DNA from: Bryobacterales bacterium
GTDB taxonomy: Bacteria > Acidobacteriota > Terriglobia > Bryobacterales > Bryobacteraceae
Assembly: GCA_003167495.1 (NCBI GenBank)
Contig: PMSX01000232.1
Location: forward strand, 2,667-66,666
Length of the DNA stretch: 64,000 nt
Reading direction: 5' to 3'
Shown here: piece by piece, positions 7,847 to 15,705 of the stretch
Numbering within the stretch: the stretch's first letter is position 1
Layout of the letters: each line of letters starts with the position of its first letter
The notes under the pieces: model-generated
The model's database searches: none
The model's input: only the letters and a program-made list of their open reading frames with translations
What the model was told of the DNA's origin: nothing
Position numbers and translations under genes: made by a program

Positions 7847-8674
7847 ATGCCCGATTCAGCTGAGTTGATCCAGGAGTTCCGAGCCGGAAGTGCGTACGTC
7901 GCTGTCTGCGGCTCGGCGGCACGTGCGGGAATAGCAGCGGCGGCACAGGCGGCACGGGTCATTCGAAGCGCGATCGCCAAGCAGGGTCGTGCTCGTGTGA
8001 TCGGGGCGACTGGCAACTCTCAAATTCCAGTGGTCGATGCAATTGTTAAAGAAGACATCGATTGGAAAGCCATTGAACTTTTCCATATGGACGAGTATGC
8101 CGGCATGAAAGCGGACCATCCGTCGAGCTTCAGATACTGGATCAGGACGCGACTGGAAGAAAAGGTGCATCCCGGCATCACGCATTACTTGAATGGGGAT
8201 GCCCAAGACGTGGCAGCCGAGATCGACCGCTATACGAAATTATTGAGCGACGCGCCCGTTGATGTTGCGTTTGTAGGTTTCGGCGAGAATGGCCACATCG
8301 CGTTCAACGATCCAGCGGTCGCAGATTTCGACGATCCGGCAATGTTGAAGATCATCACTTTGGATGAAGCCTGCCGCAGGCAGCAAGCGGGGGAAGGCCA
8401 TTTCAAGGACGTGGCAGCCGTGCCTAGAGAAGCGGTCACGATCACGTGCAGCGGGTTGTTTCGAGCGAAAGCGTGGGTTTGTTGCGTACCGGAAGGCCGC
8501 AAGGCGGAGGCGGTCCGCAATGCTCTGGAAGGTCCTATTTCAGAGGCCTGTCCTGCGTCCCTGGTGCGAAGGCATCCGAACGCCAATATTTATCTGGACA
8601 GCGATTCGGCGTCCCGATTATCAGTGATGGAAACGCCTACTCGAAGTGGGAGCCGGCAATTGGGAGACTCATGA
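7847..8674 (+). CDS. Glucosamine-6-phosphate deaminase/isomerase family protein (NagB-like)
   Basis: This 275-residue cytoplasmic enzyme belongs to the NagB/RpiA fold. It carries GATGNSQIP (phosphate loop, about 53-61), LFHMDEYAG with the catalytic Asp at 82, and GFGENGHIAFNDPA (about 144-157) with the ring-opening His at 150 and Asp at 155. Family members convert glucosamine-6-phosphate to fructose-6-phosphate plus ammonia, or act on related amino-sugar or sugar phosphates. Acidobacterial homologues near DUF6807 genes may have another substrate, so no symbol is given. The ATG at 7847 sits seven bases after a TATAAT, pointing to leaderless translation; a frame extension upstream to 7790 would lie inside the promoter. 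Its stop overlaps the next start as ATGA. Confidence 0.85.
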   Translation: MPDSAELIQEFRAGSAYVAVCGSAARAGIAAAAQAARVIRSAIAKQGRARVIGATGNSQIPVVDAIVKEDIDWKAIELFHMDEYAGMKADHPSSFRYWIRTRLEEKVHPGITHYLNGDAQDVAAEIDRYTKLLSDAPVDVAFVGFGENGHIAFNDPAVADFDDPAMLKIITLDEACRRQQAGEGHFKDVAAVPREAVTITCSGLFRAKAWVCCVPEGRKAEAVRNALEGPISEACPASLVRRHPNANIYLDSDSASRLSVMETPTRSGSRQLGDS

Positions 8675-9669
8675 AAACACTCCATCTGGTCAAAAGATTA
8701 AGTCACCTCGGCGGAGCGGCGATCTTATGCTGCGCGAGCTTAATCAGTGCCACCGTGACGTTGCAGCGCGCGGAAAAGCAAATTGAGATCAGCATTTACG
8801 GGCATCCCTTTACGACATACTATTTCGACCCTGAGATCGCTAAGCCTTATCTTATGCCGCTTCGAACGGCTTCGGGCGCCATTATCACACGCTCGTTTCC
8901 CGTGCGAAATGACGTTTCCCAAGGCGATCCTAAGGCTTCGGCATTTGAACCGCACCAAAGGCCGCTATTTTTCGGACACGGGGATTTGGACGGATTGGAT
9001 TTTTGGCAGGAACCAGTTTTCGACTCCTATTATTCTGATCACGGCCATCAGGCATATGGGCATATGGTTTTGAAGAGCGTTGAACAAGCGTCCAGCGCGG
9101 GCGAGGCGGCGAGTGTGCGAGCGCGCTTCACGCTGAATGACCCGAACAATCGCGTGATTGCCGAGGAGACACAGAGCTTTACGTTTCGTGGAGACGGCCA
9201 GACCAGGGTGATTGATTGCGAATTTGTGCTTTACGCGACCGCTGGGCCGCTCGATATTGGCGATACCAAGGAGGGAACGTTCGGCCTCCGGCTAGCGCCT
9301 GAACTAAGCGCACCGCTCGGCCATATGCGGAACTCGCACGGAGCCGAAGGAGAAAAGGCGATTTGGGGCAAGCCCGCGGACTGGGTGGATTATACAGGGA
9401 CGATTTCCGGGAAGCCGGTGGGAGTGGCGATTTTCGATTCGCCAACGAGTTTTCGTCATCCGACAACCTGGCATGCGCGGGCGTATGGGCTGTTTGCGGC
9501 GAATCCTTTCGGCCTTCGCGAGTTCACCGGAGATGAGAAGCGAGACGGCAGTTGGACCGTCCCAGAGGGTAAGTCGGTAACGTTCCGCTACCGTGTCTTG
9601 ATTCACGAAGGAGATTTCGGCCCGGCGCAAATCAGCGCAGCGTATAGCAGGTACGCGAGTGAAAAGTGA
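8671..9669 (+). CDS. DUF6807 (PmoA-family-named) exported protein, copy 1
   Basis: This 332-residue protein has a signal peptide (hydrophobic run about 13-27, ending near LISA). The rest is a single DUF6807 domain with the landmarks PFTTYYFDPEIAKPYLMPLR, FEPHQRPLFFGHGDLDGLDFW, GDTKEGTFGLR, PADWVDYTG, SPTSFRHPTTWHAR and DGSWTVPEGKSVTFRYR. Databases name the family methane oxygenase PmoA, which is a misnomer. The fold is a beta-sandwich like those of sugar-binding or glycan-processing proteins, and genes sit in polysaccharide-utilisation contexts. It starts on the ATG overlapping the stop of the NagB-like gene and runs 11 bases into the next gene, so the three are translationally coupled. A second copy is at 19487-20479. 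Confidence 0.86.
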   Translation: MKTLHLVKRLSHLGGAAILCCASLISATVTLQRAEKQIEISIYGHPFTTYYFDPEIAKPYLMPLRTASGAIITRSFPVRNDVSQGDPKASAFEPHQRPLFFGHGDLDGLDFWQEPVFDSYYSDHGHQAYGHMVLKSVEQASSAGEAASVRARFTLNDPNNRVIAEETQSFTFRGDGQTRVIDCEFVLYATAGPLDIGDTKEGTFGLRLAPELSAPLGHMRNSHGAEGEKAIWGKPADWVDYTGTISGKPVGVAIFDSPTSFRHPTTWHARAYGLFAANPFGLREFTGDEKRDGSWTVPEGKSVTFRYRVLIHEGDFGPAQISAAYSRYASEK

Positions 9670-11824
9670 GAGATTAAAGCACCGCGCCGTATCGCGACGG
9701 GAACTGTTAGGCGCAGTGGTGGGCTGCGCGCTGCAGCATCGTTCACAGGGGGTGCGTCTTTCGGGGTTTTACTATCGCGATTATGCTAAGTGCTTACCCG
9801 ATTACTTGTCTGGCCTTGCTCGCCAAGCCTACCAGGAACGCAATCGAGAGCTATCATTGCTCACTAACTTAGAGGCGATCCGCAAACGCCAAAGATGGGT
9901 TCGCGAGACACTTTGGAAGCTTGTGGGCGGCCAACCCGAACGAACGCCGCTGGACGCGCGGGTAACTGGATATTTTTCGCGCCCTGGTTACCGCTTGGAG
10001 AAAGTTGTCTACCAGAGCCAACCGGGCGTTATGGTGAGCGCGAATCTTTACATACCCGACAGTGGCAAACCACCGTATCCTGGTGTTCTTTTTCAAATGG
10101 GCCACGCTGGCAGTGGCAAAGGATACGCAAGTTATCAGAAGTGCTGCCAAGGCTTGGCCCGGCTGGGATGCGTAGTCTTAGCATTTGATCCAATGGGCCA
10201 AGGAGAGCGGATCAACTATCCGGACGCGTCGGGCAGAAGTACGCGGCTTACTTCAGTTGACGAAGAACATAGTGTCCCCGGAAAGCAATTCTTGCTTTTG
10301 GGCAATTCGGCGACCCGTTACCAAGTCTGGGATGCGATTCGCAGTTTGGATTATTTAGCCGGACATCCTTCAGTGGATGGTAGGCGACTGGGGGCCACTG
10401 GTCAATCTGGCGGCGCGACGCTTACGATGCTGCTGGCTTGTGTCGACGACCGCCTTAGCGTGGCGGCGATTTCTTCAGGGAATACAGAGAACGTCGCCAC
10501 TGCGAAGTTTCAAGCGCCGGGTTCAACAGACGATGCGGAGCAGGATCTAATCGGCTCGGGTCTGGTGGCTTTTGACCGGTGGGATCTTTTGTATCCGGTA
10601 GCTCCCAAGCCACTGCTTGTTCAGGTAAGCGCGCATGACTTCTTTGGGACCTATTCACCAAGCTATTTGGATGACGGAGGCGAGCAATATCAGAATCTGG
10701 CGAAGGTTTATGAGATCTGCGGGCGACCGGATCAACTTGGTTGGACCAGCACCCCGATGACGCATGGTCTGAGCTACTCCTTGCGCCTGGCGATTTATCA
10801 ATGGTTCGAAAGGTGGCTCATGAACTCCGAGCGAACTATTGCCGAGGAGCCACAGGTGTCTCCTGAATCGGAGGAGGCGCTCTGGACGGGCCCGACAGGG
10901 AATGTCACTCGTGACTTTGGGAGTTTGCGGCCTTTTGACTGGGTAAAGCGCGAAGCCGCGGCAATCGGAGGCGAGAGAACAGGTGTGTCTTGGAAGAAGT
11001 TGGTCTCCTACAAGCTTCCTCCCGCTCAGTTAAAGCTTCGAACTCTGAAAGAGGTGCCTTTACGCGGTGTAAAGCTTGCCGCCGCGGAAACAAATTCGGC
11101 AGGTGGAGTTTGGATACCCGTGTGGTCGTTTATTCCCGCCACGCCGGACTTGGGCCGTCCGCCTTTACTGGTCTTGGATGATCGCGGGCGGAATTCCGGG
11201 GCACAAGAGGATGGCTTGTATCACCAACTGGCACTGAGCCACCGAATAGTGTACGCCGCCGACATTCGCGGTATCGGGGACAGCCGCCCCGAAGTAGGAC
11301 CAGGCAATCCTGCATACACGATCGAGCACAATGACGAAGAGGAGTATGCCTGGGCCGCGCTTATTCTTGGCGAACCTCTGCTGGCGCAGCGCATTACGGA
11401 CATCCTCTCGCTGGTGCGAGCCATAGGAAACGAGCGGTTGGGAGGCAAAGAGCAGGTGGCTATCGCGGCGCGAGGACGCCTCACAGTTCCGGCGCTCTTT
11501 GCCCTTGCCGCCTCTGAGAATATAGGGGCAATCTACTTAGCCGGAGGCTTGGTCTCTTTCAAAAGTTTGCTCGAAACCGAAAACTACCAGCAGCCGCTCG
11601 CGAACTTTGCCTGGGATTTATTTCGATCCACCGATCTTCCCGTATTAGCCGCGCAATGCGCTCCGCGTCCCGTCCAGCTTGCAGGGGCGGTCGATGGTTC
11701 AAATAGTCGTCTTAGTATTGATGAAGTGCGCCGGATCTATGCGGGAAATACCGGGGCGACAAGCGACAATATACGCATTTCGGCGAGTCCAGCTTGGGAT
11801 GAAGCCGCTCTTGGCGCAGTATGA
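9659..11824 (+). CDS. Tat-exported alpha/beta hydrolase (acetyl-xylan-esterase-like), paralogue A
   Basis: This 721-residue protein has a twin-arginine signal (SRRELLG at about 12-18). The first half is an alpha/beta hydrolase of the AXE1/dienelactone type. YPGVLFQMGH carries strand and oxyanion region, FDPMGQGER is the usual GxGxS-like turn seen in deacetylases, the nucleophile is Ser250 in GATGQSGGATLT, and candidates for Asp and His lie in VSAHDFF and PMTHGLS. The C-terminal half (about 430-721) looks like a second, degenerate hydrolase domain containing ADIRGIGDSRP. Members deacetylate or de-esterify plant glycans. It starts inside the 3' end of the DUF6807 gene. Paralogue B is at 13502-15652; a Gfo/Idh/MocA gene lies between them on the other strand. 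Confidence 0.8.
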   Translation: MKSERLKHRAVSRRELLGAVVGCALQHRSQGVRLSGFYYRDYAKCLPDYLSGLARQAYQERNRELSLLTNLEAIRKRQRWVRETLWKLVGGQPERTPLDARVTGYFSRPGYRLEKVVYQSQPGVMVSANLYIPDSGKPPYPGVLFQMGHAGSGKGYASYQKCCQGLARLGCVVLAFDPMGQGERINYPDASGRSTRLTSVDEEHSVPGKQFLLLGNSATRYQVWDAIRSLDYLAGHPSVDGRRLGATGQSGGATLTMLLACVDDRLSVAAISSGNTENVATAKFQAPGSTDDAEQDLIGSGLVAFDRWDLLYPVAPKPLLVQVSAHDFFGTYSPSYLDDGGEQYQNLAKVYEICGRPDQLGWTSTPMTHGLSYSLRLAIYQWFERWLMNSERTIAEEPQVSPESEEALWTGPTGNVTRDFGSLRPFDWVKREAAAIGGERTGVSWKKLVSYKLPPAQLKLRTLKEVPLRGVKLAAAETNSAGGVWIPVWSFIPATPDLGRPPLLVLDDRGRNSGAQEDGLYHQLALSHRIVYAADIRGIGDSRPEVGPGNPAYTIEHNDEEEYAWAALILGEPLLAQRITDILSLVRAIGNERLGGKEQVAIAARGRLTVPALFALAASENIGAIYLAGGLVSFKSLLETENYQQPLANFAWDLFRSTDLPVLAAQCAPRPVQLAGAVDGSNSRLSIDEVRRIYAGNTGATSDNIRISASPAWDEAALGAV

Positions 11825-11863
11825 GGAAATAGTCTGGGGATCGATTTGGAGCCCGGCCAAAGC

Positions 11864-13279
11864 TTAGACGTCCTGGGGAACGGCGAACGGCTGACGATAG
11901 CCCCGATCGCTATCCCGCAAAAGCAGGTCAGCCTCCTCGTCGCCGATCACCTGCTGCGTTTCCGGATTGAAGTTGATTGTTCTGCCCAGCCGGTAGGAAG
12001 CGTTGGCCAAGTGCACGAGCGCACAGGATATGTGCCCTTCTTCAATAGGAGCATTGAGATCGGCTTTGTTCCGGCTGACAATACAATCGATGAAGTTTTG
12101 AAAATGCGCTTTCTCGGTACCCCCTTTAATGGGTGGCTGCTCATCCTGATCGGCCCCCAGCCAAGCGGCATACGTGACGGCATCTTCGTCACCGGTGGAC
12201 AGGTACCCTTTCGATCCGTAAAAGATATTCCCGACCGTATTATGGCCGCCAGACGTGGGTCCAAGTTTTGCTAAGCCGGTAGATTTCTTGGGGTCCGGAG
12301 ATCCTAGTTTTTGAGTTCCAATCGCTGCTTCGTGGTTAGTAATCCAATGCCGGACCTCGAAGGTGATCATGCGGCGTTTGCCGTCCGGCAGATCGAATTC
12401 GAAGGCGCAATTGAGATCGTTTGGTGTTTGCTGGTCATCGTCGAACATAAAATGGCCGCCCATCGCGCTGACCTTGTTCGGAAATCGCAATCCCATACCC
12501 CATCTCGCGACGTCCACCTGGTGAACTCCCTGATTGCCCAAATCGCCGTTCCCATAGGTCCAATTCCAGTGCCAATTGTAGTGGAACCGGTTCTTGGTAA
12601 ATTCGTGCACGGGGGCCGGACCGGTCCACAGATCGTAATTGACCCCGGCCGGCACCGGCTGAACAGCCGCGCGGCCAATGGTGTCGCGCCACTTAAAACA
12701 AAGTCCTCGAGCCATATACGTTTCGCCAATGAAACCGTTTTGCAGCTTCTGAACCATTTCGCGCGCAGCGGTGGACGAGCGGATTTGCGTACCATGCTGC
12801 ACAATCCGGTTGTAGCGTTTTGACGCTTTCACAAGTTGCCCGCCTTCCCAAAGGTTGTGAGAGCACGGTTTCTCCACGTAAACGTCTTTGCCTGCCTGGC
12901 AAGCCCAAATGGCCATCAAGGAGTGCCAGTGGTTTGGCGTAGCAATAGAAATAGCATCGATGGATTTATCTTCCAGCAGCCTTCGCACATCGCCGTAAGT
13001 CACCGGTTTGGGAAGCCCCATTTTGTCCATCTGCGCCAAGCGCTTGCTCAATACGCTGTCATCAATGTCGCAAAGCGCGGCGATTTCGACATTCTTGATT
13101 TTGGCGAAGTTTTCCAGGTGATCATTGCCCCGGCCATGAACGCCACAAATGGCAACGCGCACGCGATCGTTGGCCCCCAAGACGCGTTCCGGCTGGGTGA
13201 GTACGCTAACCACCCCTAATGCGGTGGCACTCGCAGTACCTACGCTCAGAAAATCGCGCCGATTTAATTCTTTGGACAT
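11864..13279 (-). CDS. Gfo/Idh/MocA family oxidoreductase, Tat-exported
   Basis: This 471-residue protein starts with a Tat signal (NRRDFLSVGTASATALGVVS). The Rossmann domain follows: VRVAICGVHGRG for dinucleotide binding, then VEIAALCDIDD, ISIATPNHWH and DVYVEKPCSHN with the E-K-P signature of the family. The C-terminal part has WHWNWTYGNGDLGNQGVHQ, the His-rich active-site strand. Members use tightly bound NAD(P) to oxidise, reduce or hydrolyse sugar rings and glycosides. The exported Acidobacteria/Planctomycetes type is often glycosidase-like. The start at 13279 is preceded by AAAGGAG; six codons upstream could be read but lie before that site. It faces paralogue A and diverges from paralogue B, with an operator pair in the gap. 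Confidence 0.88.
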   Translation of the reverse strand: MSKELNRRDFLSVGTASATALGVVSVLTQPERVLGANDRVRVAICGVHGRGNDHLENFAKIKNVEIAALCDIDDSVLSKRLAQMDKMGLPKPVTYGDVRRLLEDKSIDAISIATPNHWHSLMAIWACQAGKDVYVEKPCSHNLWEGGQLVKASKRYNRIVQHGTQIRSSTAAREMVQKLQNGFIGETYMARGLCFKWRDTIGRAAVQPVPAGVNYDLWTGPAPVHEFTKNRFHYNWHWNWTYGNGDLGNQGVHQVDVARWGMGLRFPNKVSAMGGHFMFDDDQQTPNDLNCAFEFDLPDGKRRMITFEVRHWITNHEAAIGTQKLGSPDPKKSTGLAKLGPTSGGHNTVGNIFYGSKGYLSTGDEDAVTYAAWLGADQDEQPPIKGGTEKAHFQNFIDCIVSRNKADLNAPIEEGHISCALVHLANASYRLGRTINFNPETQQVIGDEEADLLLRDSDRGYRQPFAVPQDV

Positions 13280-13419
13280 AGAAGGCTCCTTTAACAAGTC
13301 TCTCTAACTTAGATATTGTAAGGCCGAATAAAGGCTGCTGAGCCGCAGCGGCGGGCGGCGTCCTCGCGATCTGCAAACAATGGCCACGTCTGCCTAGTGA
13401 ATCATAGACCTTCCAAAAA

Positions 13420-13456
13420 AGTCAAGAAGTGTTTCCCGAGTTCTGAGAAATATTTC
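13420..13456. promoter_or_regulatory. Paired LacI-type operators between divergent genes
   Basis: GAAATATTTC (13447-13456) is a perfect palindrome, and GAAGTGTTTC (13426-13435) is a one-mismatch copy centred 21 bp away. The latter, read on the minus strand, is directly followed by TTGACT (13425-13420), a -35-like element pointing at the Gfo/Idh/MocA gene. No good -10 was found at the right distance. On the plus strand GACAAT (13490-13495) ends six bases before the ATG of the hydrolase at 13502, suggesting a weak leaderless promoter. Two sites two helical turns apart suit a dimer-of-dimers repressor. Confidence 0.6.
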
Positions 13457-13501
13457 CCTAACTGCCTGCGCAACTCGCTGAATGTGCGCGACAATTACCA
13501 A

Positions 13502-15652
13502 ATGACCAGAAGAGGGCTGCTAGGCGGTATCCTGTTGTGTTCGGCGTCGAAGTCGTACACGTCAACCATTGAGAAAGCGTCCCACTTCCCAGGTTCGCCC
13601 TTTCGCGACTACTCGCGCTGTCTTCCCTCCTATCTCGCCGAATTGGCGTTGGCAGCGAGCCAGAAGCGCAACGCGGCGCTCGCCGGGCTAACGTCGCCCG
13701 AGGCAGTACGAGCCAAGCAGCAGCAAGTGCGGGCGACTCTTTGGAAACTGATCGGCGGCGAGCCCGACAGAAGCCCACTGAATCCGCGAATCGTGGGAAC
13801 GTTAAAACGTGAAGGATATCGCGTGGACAAACTCATTTATGAAAGCCGGCCCAATCTGTTTATCTCGGCTAATCTCTATGTGCCTTCCAATGGGCAGAAG
13901 CCGTTTCCGGCCGTCTTGTTTCAAAGCGGACACTATTGGGAGGCAAAGGCTTTTCCAAGCTATCAACGCTGCTGTCAAGGCCTCGCGCGTTTGGGTTTTA
14001 TCGTTTTGGCGTTCGATCCAATGGGCCAGGGAGAGCGAATCAATTACCTGAATGAATCCGGATCTGGGAGCCGCCTTGCTAGCTGCGATGAAGAGCACAC
14101 TCTGCCGGGCAAGCAGATGCTGCTCTTCGGCGATTCATCGACCCGTTTTCAGCTTTGGGATGCCATTCGCAGTCTGGATTATCTTCTATCGCTGCCGGAA
14201 GTGGATTCGAAACACGTTGCTTCTGTTGGCCACTCCGGAGGCGGAACGCTAACCATGCTATTGGCGGCGGCTGACGACGGGTTGACAGCGGCGGCGGTTT
14301 GTATGGGTAACACTGAGAACATGCTGGCTTCGCCATTCCGTGCGCCTGGCGCCACCGATGACGCGGAGCAAGATTTTGTGGATGCCGAACGCGATGGGTT
14401 CGATCGTTGGGATCTACTGTATCCTTTGGCGCCGAAGCCGCTACTCATTTGGCCGAGTGATCGCGATTTTTACGTCACTTATTCGCCGGATTACGTTACG
14501 AATGGATGGCAAGAATTTCAAAAGCTCAAGCGAGTTTACACTGTGCTGGGGCGAGCGGAACAATTGGCGTGGGCCGATACTCCTTTGCCGCATGCATTGG
14601 CCTACGACAGCAGGATGCTTGTGTATAACTGGTTTAATCGTTGGCTGAAGAGCGACAAACAACCGCTGGCGGCGGAACCCGAAACGAGCCCCGAGCCAAC
14701 CGCAACACTTTGGGCGACAGAATCGGGCAGCGTGATTCGCTCGCTTAAGAGTTCCACACCGTTTAGCATGAACAGCGCGAGAGCCGTGAAGCACGAACCG
14801 ATTCGCCTGGAATCGCTGCTTAAGGTTGATGTTTCAAAGCCAGTGGCGCCGGCGAAAGTAATCGGACACGTCAAGAGCCGCAATGTGATCGTGGAAAACT
14901 TGGAGATTCAATCTGATCCCGCAGTTTGGATACCGGCGTTCTTGATGACCCCGGAGGCTGTTTCGCCTGGCAAGCCCTTGCTGCTGGTGTTGGATCCACA
15001 AGGTAACGACCGGCTGTGGTTCAATCCGGAGGTGGATCGCATTCTGCCGGAGAATAGTTGCGTGATTTGTTCGGCGGATGTACGCGGTGTGGGTTCCATG
15101 GTGCCTGGTTTTAGTCCAGGAGCAGCGGAGTATGAGGAATGGCATCAGCGAGAAGAAAACTACGCCTGGGGCTCGCTCATGCTGGGCCGTCCGTTAGTAG
15201 GACAGCGCGTTACCGATGTGCTCGCAGTCGTTCGAGCTCTTTCTAAACATCAGAATATGGCGGGGCGGCCCATTTTTATAGCTGCGTCAGGCACGCTGAC
15301 GGTGCCCGCGATTTTCGCAGCGGCGTTGGAGCCCTTGATTGCCGGCTTATATCTGCAGGGCGGACTGGTCTCTTTTCAAAATATTGTCGAAACGGAGGTC
15401 TACAATCATCCATTCGCCAATTTCGTTCCAGACCTCCTAAATCACACCGATCTGCCGGAACTAATCGCTGCTTTGGCACCGCGGAAAGTGGCGATTACGG
15501 GCGCTGTAGATGCCGCTGGCGTCGTAATGAAAACGGCAGCTTTGCATGATGTTTACGCTACCGCCAACCGTGCGGGGAACATCTCGCTTGAGCAGGACGG
15601 TGAGTGGTCGGCCAAAGTACTTATTTCCTACGCGCTCGGTACAACCCAGTGA
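13502..15652 (+). CDS. Tat-exported alpha/beta hydrolase (acetyl-xylan-esterase-like), paralogue B
   Basis: This 716-residue paralogue of the protein at 9659-11824 shares its whole architecture. A Tat-like start TRRGLLGG leads to the FPAVLFQSGH strand, FDPMGQGERINY, and the nucleophile Ser245 in SVGHSGGGTLTML. PLLIWPSDRDFY and LPHALAY are candidate Asp and His regions, and the second half contains CSADVRGVGSMVPG. Shared phrases such as SYQRCCQGLARLG against SYQKCCQGLARLG show a clear duplication, though many positions differ. The ATG at 13502 is chosen because it starts the Tat signal; the frame is open further up to 13397 but crosses the operator pair. No Shine-Dalgarno sequence is seen, consistent with a leaderless message. 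Substrate is unknown; deacetylation of a glycan is likely. Confidence 0.8.
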   Translation: MTRRGLLGGILLCSASKSYTSTIEKASHFPGSPFRDYSRCLPSYLAELALAASQKRNAALAGLTSPEAVRAKQQQVRATLWKLIGGEPDRSPLNPRIVGTLKREGYRVDKLIYESRPNLFISANLYVPSNGQKPFPAVLFQSGHYWEAKAFPSYQRCCQGLARLGFIVLAFDPMGQGERINYLNESGSGSRLASCDEEHTLPGKQMLLFGDSSTRFQLWDAIRSLDYLLSLPEVDSKHVASVGHSGGGTLTMLLAAADDGLTAAAVCMGNTENMLASPFRAPGATDDAEQDFVDAERDGFDRWDLLYPLAPKPLLIWPSDRDFYVTYSPDYVTNGWQEFQKLKRVYTVLGRAEQLAWADTPLPHALAYDSRMLVYNWFNRWLKSDKQPLAAEPETSPEPTATLWATESGSVIRSLKSSTPFSMNSARAVKHEPIRLESLLKVDVSKPVAPAKVIGHVKSRNVIVENLEIQSDPAVWIPAFLMTPEAVSPGKPLLLVLDPQGNDRLWFNPEVDRILPENSCVICSADVRGVGSMVPGFSPGAAEYEEWHQREENYAWGSLMLGRPLVGQRVTDVLAVVRALSKHQNMAGRPIFIAASGTLTVPAIFAAALEPLIAGLYLQGGLVSFQNIVETEVYNHPFANFVPDLLNHTDLPELIAALAPRKVAITGAVDAAGVVMKTAALHDVYATANRAGNISLEQDGEWSAKVLISYALGTTQ

Positions 15653-15705
15653 CGAGACCCGCACTTCAAACCGCCGGCGAGTGTGCCTGTGCCGACGGCA
15701 AGTCT

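Noticed and set aside
8671-9669. Methane monooxygenase subunit PmoA, as databases name this family
   Set aside because: The protein is exported, has no membrane helices of PmoA and is DUF6807; the name is a carried-over error.
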